Part shown: in pieces, positions 45,094 to 59,438 of the stretch
How positions within the stretch are numbered: the first letter of the stretch is position 1
Layout: each line of letters begins with the position of its first letter
From: Enoplosus armatus
Lineage: Eukaryota; Chordata; Actinopteri; Centrarchiformes; Enoplosidae
Length of the DNA stretch: 64,000 nucleotides
Direction of reading: 5' to 3'
Assembly (NCBI RefSeq): GCF_043641665.1
Contig: NC_092193.1
Coordinates: 1,352,501 to 1,416,500, forward strand
The notes under the pieces: model-generated
Told to the model about the DNA's origin: nothing
The model's database searches: none
Seen by the model: the letters and a program-made list of their open reading frames with translations, nothing else
Made by a program: the position numbers and the translations under genes

Positions 45094-45138
45094 TTAATAA
45101 TAATAATAAGAATAAGAAGAAGAAGAAGAAGAAGAAAA
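45094..45138. repeat. (AAT)n/(AAG)n microsatellite
   Basis: Runs of AAT then AAG triplets. Confidence 0.85.
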
Positions 45139-45559
45139 AGATCCATCAGGCTCTGATACACACACAACACTTGTTAATAGACACATTCACTGCTGGTTTG
45201 GGTCTGAACATTTTCACAATATCATCAGCCTTGCTTTAAACCCATGTGCAGTACTACTTAAGTAGATGATATGAACTTTAGGGAGCCTGTACAACTTAAT
45301 CCAACCAGTGACATTATTTCTTTTGAGAGAAACCTTTGCAGAATTAAAACTCCAGGACATACAGGAGTCAACATGCAGGTCAAAGCCTCTTCATCTGCCC
45401 TTCAAACGTTCAGAAGAAGCTGAGCGCTCCTCTCACCCAGCCCACAAGAACAATATTGGTTTTGGACTCATGGCTGCTGGGCGGGTATGTTTCTTTTTTT
45501 TGGACAGTAAGAAATGCAGCTGCACCTTAGACTGAATTATCTCCACACCCCGAGCGCAT

Positions 45560-45860
45560 AGTTTAGTGCATTTAGCTGATAATACCTTTTACTTGTACTT
45601 GCAATATAGCATATTTTACATTATCGTATTACTACCTTTTCTTACTAGGTCTGAATACTTCTTCCACCACTGCAACAAGTATTTAGTCATCTTGAGGTAT
45701 GGTGGTTTATCAGATTTAGTAGTAATTGACATTAATGGGGAAGTGTAACACTGTGCATTTTATATAACTGACTGCTGAGCATCAGCTAAAAGGAATAAAA
45801 TACTTCAAAGCTGACTGAGGCCTAAAAGCATAATACATAAAGTACAAGAATTAAGATAAG
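45560..45860 (+). repeat. AAGTAC-type interspersed repeat, copy 3 (decayed)
   Basis: TTTTACTTGTACTTGCAATA and GAATACTTCTTCCACCACTG, the latter the terminal word of the family. Confidence 0.6.
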
Positions 45861-46229
45861 TAAGAAATTATTAATTATTATTATTTGCATACTGTTGTAA
45901 CACCACAGGCTCGTGAGTCCACTCAGTGTAGTTAAGAAAGCAGAGTAATTTCCATATAAATGAGAGGTTGTGTAGTCTGCGCTGTGCTGGTGGAAAGGTC
46001 GCGGTGAGGTCAGCCACACGGCGGCGAGTTCTTCATTAACTATTAATGTTCAGTTGAAGGGTTTAAACATGTGGGAGAAGTTCAACAGCCAAAACACATC
46101 CAGCACTCCTGCACTTCATGAACGAGCCACGTCCCAGATCCTCAGGTGATCGAAAACATGTCATTTGTCTACATTTAAACATTTTAGTTGACTCAGAAAA
46201 GAAATATGAATATTATCACAACTAAAGAA

Positions 46230-46660
46230 CACATACACATATATAATTTGAGGTACTTGTTTCCACTGTACTATTTCCATTTTATGCTATATTTCAAAGG
46301 GACATATTGTATATACATATTTTGTACTCCACTACATTTATCTGACAGCTGTAGTTACTTTTCAGGTCAACATTTTACGTCATTAAACACACGATCCGTT
46401 TATGAAATAAAACATTGTTATAGATGAAATGACTCAACATGCAGTTGTTAATTAGCTCTACCTTGACAGCATTCAGATGCTGCTTAGACTTTGATGAATC
46501 GGGAATAAAATCCCAATAATAAAATAATAAAATTAATAAATAACACTTTCAATGGAGCCATTTTTTTTAATAATGAGTACTTGTACTTTTGAGTATTATT
46601 TGCTGCTAATACTAATATTTTGAATAATACTAATGTTTGCAAGTGACTCTTAACTGAAAC
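46230..46660 (+). repeat. AAGTAC-type interspersed repeat, copy 4
   Basis: TTTGAGGTACTTG, TTTTATGCTATATTTC, TTGTACTCCACTACATTTAT, CTGACAGCTGTAGTTACTTT and AATGAGTACTTGTACTTTTG in family order. Confidence 0.75.
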
Positions 46661-46849
46661 CACAGAGACTGAAAAAACTGTCCTTTTTTGTCAGTGTGTG
46701 TTAACTGGAGTATTACTTTACATTTCCACCAGGGGGCGACCGATTACAACAAAGCCCCTCTGAAGGGGAACTACATGAGAGAGGTGGGTACTTCTGCTGC
46801 TACCTGACTGATATTATATATATATATATAGTTTTACATCATTAGTAAT

Positions 46850-47870
46850 GGATGCATCAATGTTAGCAGCTCTGATGCAGCTGCTCGAGGTGGAGCTAGT
46901 TTTAACTACTATATATACAGTTAGCTAGTTTAAATACTTCATTTGATAGACCGAATGCTTTATATACAGTTAGCTAGTTTGAACTGTTTTATATACAGTC
47001 AGCTAGTTTTAACTACTTCATATGCAGTTAGCTAGTTTGAACTGTTTTATATACAGTTAGCTAGTTTTAACTACTTCATATGCAGTTAGCTAGTTTGAAC
47101 TGTTTTATATACAGTTAGCTAGTTTTAACTACTTCATATGCAGTTAGCTAGTTTGAACTGTTTTATATACAGTTAGCTAGTTTTAACTACTTCATATGCA
47201 GTTAGCTAGTTTGAACTGTTTTATATACAGTTAGCTAGTTTGAACTGCTTTATATACAGTTAGCTAGTTGGAACTACTTTATATACAGTTAGCTAGTTGG
47301 AACTGCTTTATATACAGTTAACTAGTTTTAACTTCTTTATATACAGTTAGCTAGTTTTAACTGCTTTATATACAGTTAGCTAGTTTGAACTGCTTTATAT
47401 ACAGTTAGCTAGTTTGAACTGCTTTATATACAGTTAGCTAGTTGGAACTGCTTTATATACAGTTAGCTAGTTTTAACTGCTTTATATACAGTTAGCTAGT
47501 TTGAACTGTTTTATATACAGTTAGCTAGTTTGAACTGCTTTATATACAGTTAGCTAGTTGGAACTACTTTATATACAGTTAGCTAGTTGGAACTACTTTA
47601 TATACAGTTAGCTAGTTGGAACTGTTTTATATACAGTTAGCTAGTTTGAACTGCTTTATATAGATAGCTAGTTTTAATTTCTTTATATACAGTTAGCTAG
47701 TTTTAACTGCTTTATATACAGTTAGCTAGTTTGAACTGTTTTATATACACTTAGCTAGTTTGAACTGCTTTATATACAGTTAGCTAGTTGGAACTACTTT
47801 ATATACAGTAAAAGTAACTTGTTACTACAGCTGTCAGATAATGTAAATGTAAATGTAAAGTACATACCTT
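46850..47870 (-). repeat. AAGTAC-type repeat with internal minisatellite expansion, copy 5
   Basis: Left part GGTGGAGCTAGTTTTAACTA and right part ACAGCTGTCAGATAATG belong to the same family in opposite orientation. The middle has expanded into a tandem array. Confidence 0.65.
46915..47810. repeat. 29-bp / 58-bp minisatellite
   Basis: Unit AGTTAGCTAGTTTGAACTGC followed by TTTATATAC, about 30 copies. In the first part two variants alternate (..CTGTTTTATATAC and ..CTACTTCATATGC), giving a 58-bp higher-order unit. Later units are more uniform. Confidence 0.95.
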
Positions 47871-50800
47871 ACAGGTGAACTTGAACTCAGTGGCCCCTTT
47901 ATTAGGTACACCTGTACAATCTCATACAGTCCACAACAGCTCCGCAAAAGCAACTGTCTCCTAAGCTCATAATGTTCTGCTTTTGGTGATATTGTCAGAA
48001 ATGTGTAAATGAAAGTATACTGTATGTTTATTACTGGGGTCACAGTTAAAGGTGCTGTTGGACTACATGATATTGAGGGTTGTTTCTGTCCTCCCCCATT
48101 TACAAACCCGAGGGGGTCCGAATGTTAGAAACACCTCTGAATATAATGCTGTCCAGCACACCACCACCACCACTAACTACTAGCTCAATGCTAAAACCTA
48201 TGATTGAATCTCTATGACAGTGTCAACTTTTTGTTTTTAAGTCTGAATGAGAAATGAAATACAGAAGCACAACATCAGTGGACTCCAGTTCCTTTGACAT
48301 TTGGCTTGTCTTGATTTGAGTAAAGATAAAGGAAATGACATTTTGATGATTTTATTTACTTTTGACTCATGATAAATCTTTTGAGCTTGTGATTGAAGCC
48401 TTTTGCAGAACAAACAAAGTTTTGTGCTGCTCAGTATCAACTGATGTGATTCAAAGAATGCGTTCTCATCTCAACTTTGATGATTCATTGTGATGGAGAT
48501 TGACCCACTTACTGTTAAAATACAGACCATTGCACTGACAGTTATTATTCCACAGAGAGAGGTTTTACAGTGTGTCTGAGAGTTTCGTCAACTTTCTTTT
48601 TAAGGCCTTTAATATGATGTATGTGATGAAATTTGTATGACAGGACATGATGAAACATTATGCTCCAGATGTCTATTTTGAACATTTTCCTCTCTGAAGG
48701 AGAAACGTCAAACACTCCTGGCGTTTAATATGACAGCTGAGCGTATTGTTTTTTTACAGGTCTTGTTAGTCACCGCTTAACGCGGATAATAAACCGGATC
48801 ATGACAGACCTTCAAAAGCTAGTCCGTGTCACTTTTACGGTGATCAAAGAGGGGAGAAATCTGTTTTTTACTGGCCCACTGCAGATACAATGACCATAAT
48901 ATATTTATGGACATTGACTGGTTCAATCAATGTCATGACTCAGTGGTTTCTTACTCAGCTGCTGAGTTCATCTGCCTTTCAAAATTCACTTTCCAACTCA
49001 CCTTTTAAAAGCTAAAAAGACAAATTCTCAAGACAAAAAACCAAATGCTAAAGCAGATGTGTTTACCTCTTCACCATAATGGACGCCTTCTTCAGGGAAT
49101 ATGTGCACACTGTCAACACATATAATAAAAGATAAAAGATAAAGATAAATATAATTAATTATGGGTAATCTCAACAAACCCCAGAACAATAACAAAATAT
49201 GATGAACAACCTGAACCATTCAAAGACACTAAACACCAGCTAAAAGTGGTGCACTTGGACTTGAGCCTCTTCTCTATGTTTAAGAGGCTGAATTGCACTT
49301 TATCTGTTACTTGAATCTCTGTTTTGAGTTACAGTTAGTAGTCGCCTAAAAAGATGCTGGAATAGAACTTTATTTAAGGAGAAGACAGTGACAGGACAGT
49401 TCTCTTCATTGTAAAGATGAAAATACAACATTATTCACCTTAAAAAGTCTGGTCTTCATCAAATAATGAACGTTATTTCATGTAGAGGTCAAAGTTCATT
49501 CTTGTTAGCAGTTTGTTAGCATTCATTGGCTGCTCTGGACCTTGTGGTGAGATTGTTTTCTGAAATTATTGTAAAAGGGATTAGGAGATTTACTTTTCTA
49601 AGTTTATTTATATACCACCACGACTTATTGTGCTTTTTAGTTTACTAGCACCCCCCCCTTTGTTTTTTGAGTATTGAATACTGAAGCTCTGGACTGTGCT
49701 TCACATCCCAGAGATCGCCTGTCAATCAACCTGTGGATTTTTGTGATTTGTTGTTGATGGATTTTCAACTGTATTAGTCAGAGCTCGTGGAAATAGTAGA
49801 AGCTTCATGTTCAAGCACAAACGAAAAGAAGCAATACAACAAATCCAACAAAGACAGCAGAAGAAGACATTGTGTCTGATCAGGATCTACTGTTTAGGGG
49901 GGGGGGCAGTGAAAATAAATAGCTTATACGGTGGAGATTTTCCTAAGCAGATTCAGAAGAAATCCACCTTCTGTTATCTGTTTCAACTATCTCTGTCTCA
50001 GCAGGGTTCAGCTCTTCAGATAAGTACGTCTAATTTCCCGTCTCCTCACTTTGTTTTTTCTGTTGTCCAAGTTCTTCTGCCTCTTAAACTGCTAGTTAAG
50101 CCTCACCTCTGACTTGTGTTGTATTTCTCGTGATTTAAAACTAATGTCTTCACAAGTTCATGAAGCAGGGAGACACTGAGGAGATGTTTATTTGAAGCTC
50201 TAGAGATTCTCCCCACATCAGCATCACATGCCTCACATGTCCCATTAAAAAGCCTGCGACTGTGTTTCCTTTTCTTTGTTTGGCTTTCATTCTGAATGAT
50301 ATCTATTATTTGACTTATTATTGATATGATATAATATAATAAAACTAAAATGGTTCAACCCGATGAACATCCGTGTACATGCAGTGTATACGTGTTATAT
50401 TGGGGGTTGGGGGTTTCGTGGTGCTGCAGGCATCAGTTTAAATGTTCAGATGATCAGGTGGTCTTCAGCTCTGTGTGCTGCTAAAAAAACCAATCAACAC
50501 TGACAGAAACAATCGTGTTCAACGAGACATTTCTACGACTGGCTGAGCCGTAGCTGACCAAACTCTGCTCTGAAAACTGCTCATTTTAACACACTTCCGT
50601 CCTGTATTTCACTGGCTGGACTGATGACAGCCAGACTGACGGACTCATCGCAGAGCTGCTGCTCCATCACTCGCTCATTATTATTCAGATATTCAGTCGT
50701 GTTTCCTGTGCCAGCTGTACACACCGTCAGTTTTTGTTCAGACTTTGAGAGGAACAGCAGTCATTATGCATGGGAGAGACAGCTCGATGGCTTTTAGCTG

Positions 50801-51572
50801 AAATTGTCCGCCCACGCATGTTGTTTTTTATTTTTTCCTGTTTCGTGTTCTCAAGAAATGCACTCAATATGTAAACGAGTCTGACACTCAAACAATTATT
50901 CAACTCAGTGAGTCAGAAGCATGTGGTGAAATGTAGTGGCATTAAGTATCATATTCAGGCGCGTTCGTGTGTGTTTCTGGCGTTTTTTTAGTGATTTGAA
51001 GAGTTTCTTTCTTCAAATGGTAAAGGAAAGGTGTTAAAGCTCCGTAAGAGACTGTTTTTAATGATTTTTTGAATTGTTGTGTGAGGTGACCCGGTGTGAA
51101 GCATTTCCTGCAGTTGGTCTGAGGCTGAGCCATGTAAAACTGAACCCCTCTGGGGGAGACATGTATTATTATGATGTTATAAAGAGTCGGTCTGGACCTT
51201 GAGCAGCTGATGAGCGGTGACACAGCAGCTGACAATATCATTTAGTCCGATGACGTGGACGGCTGAGATGAACAGATTCCCATCAACCCCTCTGGTCACC
51301 GTCAGATACTGAGGAACGCAGACTGACAGCGTGATGAGAGTCGCTGCCCTTTGTGCTTCGATGTGAGTGTTTCCTTTCAAATGTTCGTTTAATCTGGACA
51401 CTTCCATGATTCATCTTTACAGAACGCTTTTCTGCTGCAGACGCTGAATGTAATCTAATGTAACGTGTATCCATTGTCAAGGATTCTGCTTCTCCCCCCG
51501 AGGTGACACTTCAGGACCAAGTTCAGGTGCTGTCAGGGGTCGGAGGCAGTGTCGTGCTAACAGGCCATAACA

Positions 51573-51596
51573 TTAGCTATATATATATATATATAT
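51573..51596. repeat. (TA)n microsatellite
   Basis: About 12 TA dinucleotides. Confidence 0.9.
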
Positions 51597-54500
51597 TGTG
51601 ATCTAGATAGAAATATTTATATAAATAGAAATTCAAAAGGCTTTATTGGCATGAATGTGACAAAGACAATATTGTGTCAATAACGAGATTGATTGAGATT
51701 CTCTATCTCCAAAAGTCAAAATTAGAAAATGACAAAAAGTAAATAAAGCCAATTCATCATCAATCTTATCTTCTCATGACATTACAGCGACATCCATTTA
51801 ATTTAGAAAGTGAAATCTTCTCAAACATCATAAATGCAGACATTTCGTCATCCAAAAACTGTTCGAGAAGAATTACATAAAGAGCATAATAATACTGTGA
51901 GTAATAATAATAATAATAACATGAGTCTGTTTTTAATTTACTAAACTTTATTCATCCCCGAGGGCCAATTACATGAGACTCAACGTCTTGAGGAATCCTT
52001 ATCACAGAGCTGCAGCTCTCCAGCCACGTTATTACCAGGCAATATCTATTTCTCTGATCCATGATTACTATGTGGGTGACTTGTTTCTTCGAGGTCAACA
52101 CTGAATTGACTTCAGAACATGTTGGGGGGGTCAAATCAATAATAGTTGCTTTGGTAAGCTTGCTCTCTGATCCGTGGCTCGGCTAAGTCGATGGTCACCA
52201 GGAGGCGGATTCAGGGGGAGCTTGTGGCAGGAGGGGTGGGGGCTTGGATAGTGCTGGTGTAAGGGGGGGGGGGTGGAGGTTTGGATGGTGAGGAGAGCTT
52301 TATCAATAACGTTCCTGCTGTATTGAAGGCTTAAATCTGCAGGTCTCAAATCGGTCCACTACATTAACGGATCGACAGTCGGAGCCTGAGTGATGATCAA
52401 TGAAGCAAAGCAGCGAGGACTGTACACCCACGCTGAGGGAGAGCAGGGGATGATGGGAAACTGATGTATGTGAAGGGAATCTGCAGAGACAGACAGAAAA
52501 ATCACCAGTCAGCTTCACAGACTGAAGAGAAGAAACAAAAACATCCTTCTTGCAGGAAATTAAAGATATTAAGCATTTTTTTTACATGTTTATATTTGAC
52601 GTTAAGAAGGGGGTGTGGCTTATACATGTCCAAATATAGAGTGAAACACCAACACTAAATATGGTTATCTCTATAAAAATCCACCTTGATCTTGACAATC
52701 ACTTTATTCCCTGTTTGGTGTGTTGAATGCCTCCAAACACTACAGCCCCCATGAGCCTCAGTGCTGTTGCCATGGAAAAGTGTCCAGCCAGCTGGTCAGC
52801 TGATCAGAACTTGATCTGATGATATTATTACATCACCTGGATGGATTTTTTCCTGGTATCAGCTGAGAAGCTTTTGAACAAACCCGCCCAGGCTGGTCGC
52901 TAGCAGGCCGAGGTGCAGGAGTGCTAATAATGTCCCGTGCCCACCCGGGGAGCAGTTTCTCCACCCGAGGCTTTGAGGACACTGGGCTGCCTCCCTGTGC
53001 TCACAAGTGGAGGCGTGTCTCCACTCATTTTGAAGACACAGGAGGGTATAAGTCAAGGGAAGCTCAGGTGAGGGGAATGAGGTGATTGCAGGGCAGATGG
53101 GAGTGACAGGATCTGGAATAAAAGGAAACACTGAAGGAATCTGGTGGACAGGTAAAGAATAACAGTGAAGGGGGGGGGCGGAAATGAGTCTGAGAGGAAG
53201 AGAGAATAGAGAATCCACACAACAGAGGCCAACATTGTGACAGAAATAAAGCAAAATGATAAAGTATTTCAAGTCAAAGCATCAGATAACAGATTCCACA
53301 TCAAGGACAACAAACACGTTTATGATGATATAAAAGATTTAAAATGATATCACAGCTTTATTGGATGTTTTTGACATAAATAAAGAATAATAATCTGTGA
53401 CGTCAGCAGCTGTAAATTCAGCAGTCGTCTCTGAAAGCTGCTGCAGGTGGTCGTATTCAGCTATTCGACGTGTAAATGCTCTCTTCAGGCAGGTTCACAG
53501 ATTCTCTTCTGTGTGAAGCGCTGACGGTAATCTGTGTCATTAAAGTCTGAATGTTAAATTTAATTTGGACATCGTCACATCCTTTAATTAGTTGGCGGGA
53601 TGAAATTAAAGGTGAAGTCATAAATGAAGCTCCTGCGCTGAACGTCCTCTGTGACTCGTCTTGATTTGATTTTTGAAATGAGATTCATCGACTGTTGTGA
53701 TCAGACAGGTTGTCTGTAAATGTAAATGTGGCTTCTTTTGAATGGATTCATGCCTTCAGCTTTCAATTAGCTGTGAGGTGACAGATGGAGGAAAAAAGTC
53801 ATTTCCTCTTCAAGCTCTGATGTGAGCTAAAGGAGAACGAGGCCAGAAGGCGAATGAATCCGACCTGAAGCTGAATTATCTGAATTTAAATCCTGAAACA
53901 GTTCAGTCTGGTGTTCTCACGGAGGGATGAGAGCTGGTTTTAAAAAGAGTGATTTATGCATCATTTGCCCTCTGTCCCTTCTTCTTGGTTTTGCCCCTTT
54001 TAATTGAGAAAATAGAGTTTTATTAGCCACATTAGCGATGGAGCCGCTCATCACCCTCGTCCAGACTGACTGAAATATCCCAACAAATAGGCAATCCAAC
54101 CTTCACGGCCACGTCACACAGTGTGTGTCCCTCTGACATGTAGTGAAGGGAGAAAGTAAAGAACCAGAACCTCTAAACTGGACTGAAGTACAGAACTGGA
54201 CTCAGTTACGTTCTGGTTCATCAGTTTCCGTGAACCTCATCGCACCAGAAGCTTCATAACTCACAATGGTTTTGTCTGATGTTCCAGTTGAATTGACACT
54301 TTCAGCTGCTGCATAAAACCTGATTAACACTGTTTCATTCGAGCGTTTTTACATGATGTCATTTTCACAGTTAATGGTCTTTATATAGTGTCTTTCAGCT
54401 TATTAAAATGTTATTGCAGTCATTAATTATGTAAAACCAGCCCCCCCCCCCACACATACACACACAGGAAGATGACTCTAAGGTTACTTTCCTCCATTGT

Positions 54501-55039
54501 AGCTCAATAGGAAGAGGAACACAGGGCAGGGTGAGGTGTCCCATTACAATTCTGCACACAGTGACTCAAACTCTCCACCATGACTGGAGGACGGATCGAC
54601 GAGATTATCAAATGAATCGATGGGACGTCCTGCTGAACACATAATCCTCTGAACGTCATCAACAATAACCAAGATCATGTCAGGTTTTATTTAGGACCAC
54701 ACACGCGTTAGTTTGACTCTCCAACACACAATCATGGCTGAGGAACGCCGTCTCACGTTCACCACGAATGAATCAAAGATCCTGAAGTACTTTACAACCT
54801 TCTCTCTGAATTACAGACACTAAACACAGCACACAAAGAAAAGTGAGCTTCAGCTATTTTCAATCATTTCTGACATGAAGAATAATTGTTCTTAATTTAC
54901 TCATATCTGATTTCACCAATTAAATCTGGACACCAATCAGAGGCAGCGTTGCAGGAAACATTTCTGTGCTGAATGATTTTATTCCTTTTAATTTGCATTA
55001 ATTAGTTGAGAGGATGGAAATCTATCTCATGTCTGAGAT

Positions 55040-55145
55040 TGAGTCATGCTATGGTTAGCCTAGCTTAGCATAAAGACTGGAAGCAGGGGGAGACAGCTAG
55101 CCCGGCTCTGTGCAAAGTTTAAAAATAGACCTGCCATCACCTCTA
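55040..55145 (+). repeat. GCTTAGCATAAAGACTGGA-type interspersed repeat
   Basis: Contains CTAGCTTAGCATAAAGACTG and ACAGCTAGCCCGGCTCTGTG, words of a short repeat I recall as common in teleost genomes. Confidence 0.65.
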
Positions 55146-56454
55146 CGGCTCACGACGTTTGAGGAGGATGCCAGATGTGGTCGGTGAGGTTTTAGGACGA
55201 ATCCGGCAGCTAATTTGTGTGTTGCACTGTTAAGCGTCGTTACTGCTGTGGAAGTGAACACATTTACAGTGACAGTGGAACATCTGACAGATCTGACAGA
55301 TGACACAGGCTTTAGGAAAAAAACAACATCAACGTAGCTTCTGTCCGACCTCCTGAAAGTGTCGTGGGAGTGACGTCAGCTGGCTAGACTGGAAGAAATG
55401 TGGGACACATTAAAGAGCACCCAGCTGACAGAGATCAGCGGCTCGGCGGCCCCGTGCAGGCAGGCCGCTCGGTCTGTAGCGTCCCTGGAACGAAACACGA
55501 GGACTTAAAGGAGATTTACAAAACAGCTCAGATTATACCATTCATTTCAATGTCATCTGACTACACATTTCATACATTTCACTACGTTTTTCTACAGGAT
55601 CTCATGGACAGATTTCTTGGCAAAGTGCATTTTGTGTTGCAGTGTAGCATGACAGGTGCTATGCTATAAACAAAATCATTGTTAAAGGCTAACCTGAGGA
55701 AAATAACCACCTCTATCTTCTCTTAGCCAGGCATTGTTTAAACACCAAACTTTAAATGTTAATGTGTATTTAAAGATACCAAATATAGTTTGATATCTAA
55801 GACTTGCATAATCTTTTGATCTGGGAAGGTGCAGCCACAGACAACATGGCGTACAGTGCTCTGTTATATTTGTGATGTGAAACATGTTTGCTCTGACTGT
55901 GAAGCTGACAAATGAGGAACACTGAAGTGGTTAAAGAGTCCTCAGTCTCACATCACACTGTGACACAGAGGCATGAGACAGAGACACTGAGGACTCGACC
56001 TCTGTGTCCTCTCAGCCCTGCAGGAGAACTTCAGGCTGATCGCTGACGACTCAGCGATTAAATGGCTCGCTAAGACTTTTTTCCAGCACTTGAAGGCTTG
56101 TGAGGTGATTAGCGAAGGGTTAAACTCGACCCCCCACCCCTCCTCTCTCCGGCCCTGCAGGATAGCTTGGATTACCCCCCACCCCGTTATCAGCAGCAGA
56201 GGGGGTCGACCGTCCCCTGTAGAAGAGCATGTGCTACAGATGGTGGAGGAAATTAGAGTCTGCACGCTACGATCAGGATCAGAGCTAAAGCCCCGAAACA
56301 ACCGTGCCCCCCCCCTCAGGTGGAGGTTTCTAATCATCAGGGGAGATTCTGCTCTTCATAAATGTTTAATTTTTTTTTTTCCCTTGACAGACACAAACAC
56401 AAGTTAATACTTCAGTAATTCTGTATTTGAGAACTATTTGAAATCCAAGACTTG

Positions 56455-56875
56455 TGGTGAAATGTAACTAAGTACATTTACTCAAGTATTTGAGGTACTT
56501 TCTATGTTACTGTATACTCCACAACACTTTGGAAGCAAATATTGTACGTTTTACTCCACTACATTTATTTGACAACATTAATTAGTAGTTACTTTGCAGG
56601 TTCAGATTATTGATACAACCTAACCTAAATGAAATAAACAACTAATAAATGATTATGTATTATTATAGATTACCCAGCAGTATGTAAACTAGTTCAAATG
56701 AGCTCCACCTTCACCTGCTGCAACATTAAAGTGACAACACATTACATAATAATACTAATAATGAGTACTTTTACTTTTGATACTTCAAGTATATTTTCAC
56801 TCTAAGTACTGTACTTTTACCTCAGTAAGATTTTGAATGCAGGACTGTTACTTGTGTTTCTGAGTACTTCTTCCC
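56455..56875 (+). repeat. AAGTAC-type interspersed repeat, copy 6
   Basis: The most complete copy: TAAGTACATTTACTCAAGTA, ATTGTACGTTTTACTCCACT, TTTGATACTTCAAGTAT, TTTTGAATGCAGGACTGTTA and GAGTACTTCTTCC. Confidence 0.85.
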
Positions 56876-56931
56876 GCCCTGGTTGTAGCATCACTTATTT
56901 TCCCTCTGTTTCCTGCTCTTTTATTATCTTA

Positions 56932-56991
56932 CATGGAGACATGGAGACATGGAGACTGGAGACATGGAGACATGGAGACATGGAGACATCC
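56932..56991. repeat. ATGGAGACi-type 9-bp minisatellite
   Basis: About six tandem copies of ATGGAGACA with one variant unit. Confidence 0.9.
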
Positions 56992-57239
56992 TTCCAGCGA
57001 CGCCGCTGTGAGACGACAGACTCCCAGCGTCTGCCAATCCACAGCAAACGCAGTAAGCCAATTAGAGATAACTATCATGGAACTTAATTGAATTAGTATC
57101 GCTGATTTGCCATCCCTCTCTTTCCATTTAGGCTCTGCAATCCAAACAACATCCCCTCCCTCCTCCCCTCCATCGCTCCCATTTACACTCCATTACAGCA
57201 GGCAGGCCGCCCTCCGACAAAAACCTGTCTGTTGTGTCT

Positions 57240-57365
57240 GTGACCGAGTACATTTACTAGGTAAATGTCCTGTATGGAAGTACAAATTTGAGGTACTTGT
57301 ACTTGTAGGTAATTGTATCTGTCTCACAGCTTTAGTTACTAGTTACTTTTCAAATGACGATCATT
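57240..57365 (+). repeat. AAGTAC-type interspersed repeat, copy 7 (fragment)
   Basis: GAGTACATTTACTAGGTAAA, TTTGAGGTACTTGTACTTG and CACAGCTTTAGTTACTAG. Confidence 0.7.
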
Positions 57366-59401
57366 CTAGTTACGGGTTGCTAAGCTATGATTGGACAATC
57401 GCTGTTAAGAGGAGGGGCGTGTGATTTTGCACATTCATTTTATTTTGGTTCATTTTGGAAGAAGACGTTTACTTTCATTCTTCAGAAAATCAGAATATAT
57501 CCCATAATTCATCTGAGAGCGACACAGTCAAGAATGAAATAAGGGCTAATCCCACAGAAGAGTGCTGGTAGGTTTCCTGTCGTAGTCTCTCAGGAATTTC
57601 CTTAAAAGAAAAGTCCCCTTTAAACCCAAGAAAATATATATATTCAGTATTCATTTGATCCTGGAAGCGTTCCTCTTCACATATGTTGACTTGAACACCG
57701 TCTCGTTTTAACAGAGATTATTTAGAAACTACAGACCCGCAAAACAAACCGTGAACAAATATGTGATAGGCCTCATCGGTGCCAAGTAAGCAGTAATTCT
57801 CTTCCTCTTCCTGAGACATATGGCGGGAGGAATAATCTGACAGCGACTGCCGGACGGCCGGCAAGCTTCAGTTAAAACCCCGAACAGGAGACCGAAGCAG
57901 ATGAAGCTTAGCGAGAAATTAAAACCTTTTCAGCACCACAAAACACAAAACATTAGTTTGTCAAAGTGTGTCTTTGGAGGAACAAGCTTTACTAGTTGTC
58001 AAGGATGTAAGACAGCTGCCAACGTCATGCAGCTAGTTTTAATGTTCGGTTCTCGTTTTAGATGTGAAGGTTTTACTTTAATCAGATGGTGTCTGAGTGG
58101 AGGTTTCTGCAAAAGAACCAAGACGTGTTCATAATAAAGGAAGGAAATGAAATGGACGTATTTGCCTCAAACACGACAAACAAGACACAAAGCACACGAG
58201 GGAATCTCACCGTCTCGTGAACATTTCCTTCATAGAGCTTTATGGAGCTGCGGAGCGGCCGCCCCGTCATAAAAACAGCTTTATGCACTAACAAAGTCTT
58301 GTGTCTACACTATGTATAAAACAGGAGCTCAGGTTGTATAAAAGTGTGGGAACAAATAAAAAAACACGAGCCTTTCCTGTTTTTCTGTCGAAGCCTTGAG
58401 GCTCACATGTTGTAAGCTTTTATTCAGCCTCCATTTTATCCAGTCGTTTCCAGTGTTTTAAGCCGGCCTTGTTGTATTCTGTGATTTATTGCATGATTGT
58501 GGTGGTCTGGTGGGCTTTATGCACTTTGTAGCTTTTGTTTAGAACGTGCTGTAAAATAAAGGTTATTATTATTATGCAGGGAGCCTTCACGGAGCTCAGC
58601 GAAGATGTCCAGATTACAGAATAGAGCTCCAGGTGTTCATGTAGAGACAATAACGGACTGGTGTTCTTATGTTATATCTCCTTGTGTCATCTTATGAAAC
58701 TTCATGTAAAACTGAATAAACACATCCATCCATCATACATCCACAAAGGCCACAAGACATTCACTCATTAAAGCGGCTACGACCGATATTTTATATTATT
58801 TTTCTGCCTCTCTCTTTACGGAGCTTTATAGTGACTTTCAGCTCCTTGTTTATCAGTTATTGCAGGTTTCAGCATGATGTCAGGCTAATCACTGTGAAGA
58901 AATGTGTGCACATTCATCCAGTTGTGTGAGGAAACCAGTTAGAAATGTGCTGCAGGAGCAAATAAAGAAATAAACGACGCATTACCATTTTCTTGTCATT
59001 TCTTTAGGACGCTGCTGCCACCCGGTCAGTACGACCACACCACTCCACAGTTGCCACTTGTCTGAGGTTCAGTGCCTTGCTCAGGAGTGTCTCGGCCATT
59101 AATATGAGGGTTGTGGGATTTTAAACTGCCAGCCTTTTGTCTGAAAGTCTGCCTCTCTGATCTTTGGCTCAGTGTCAGTCAGAAGTGAAATAGTCTTCTT
59201 CATTTCTGCTGTGGTCTCTCCGTCCACACCTTCTGGAAGGTCTTTAACCTCGTCCAAGAAGCTAATCAGCAGCGTTGAGAGTGATTTAGAACAGGCTCGC
59301 TCCACTCTGCCGTCTGGCAGGTGGTGATAGCGCCCGGGAGAGCTGTTAGAGCCGCCGGCGTGGAACCAACCATGTCCAACAGCACCGCAGAGGACTCACA
59401 T

Positions 59402-59438
<37 letters not shown>

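Larger units (their letters stand above)
47871..56450. other. Large non-coding stretch, no gene seen
   Basis: I found no exon with a recognisable product and consistent splice sites. It contains (TA)n at about 51573-51596, a short AAT run near 51907, a LINE/SINE-like fragment at 55040-55145 and several unique AT-rich homeobox-site-like blocks (53560-54110, 54940-55020) that could be conserved regulatory DNA. Confidence 0.55.
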
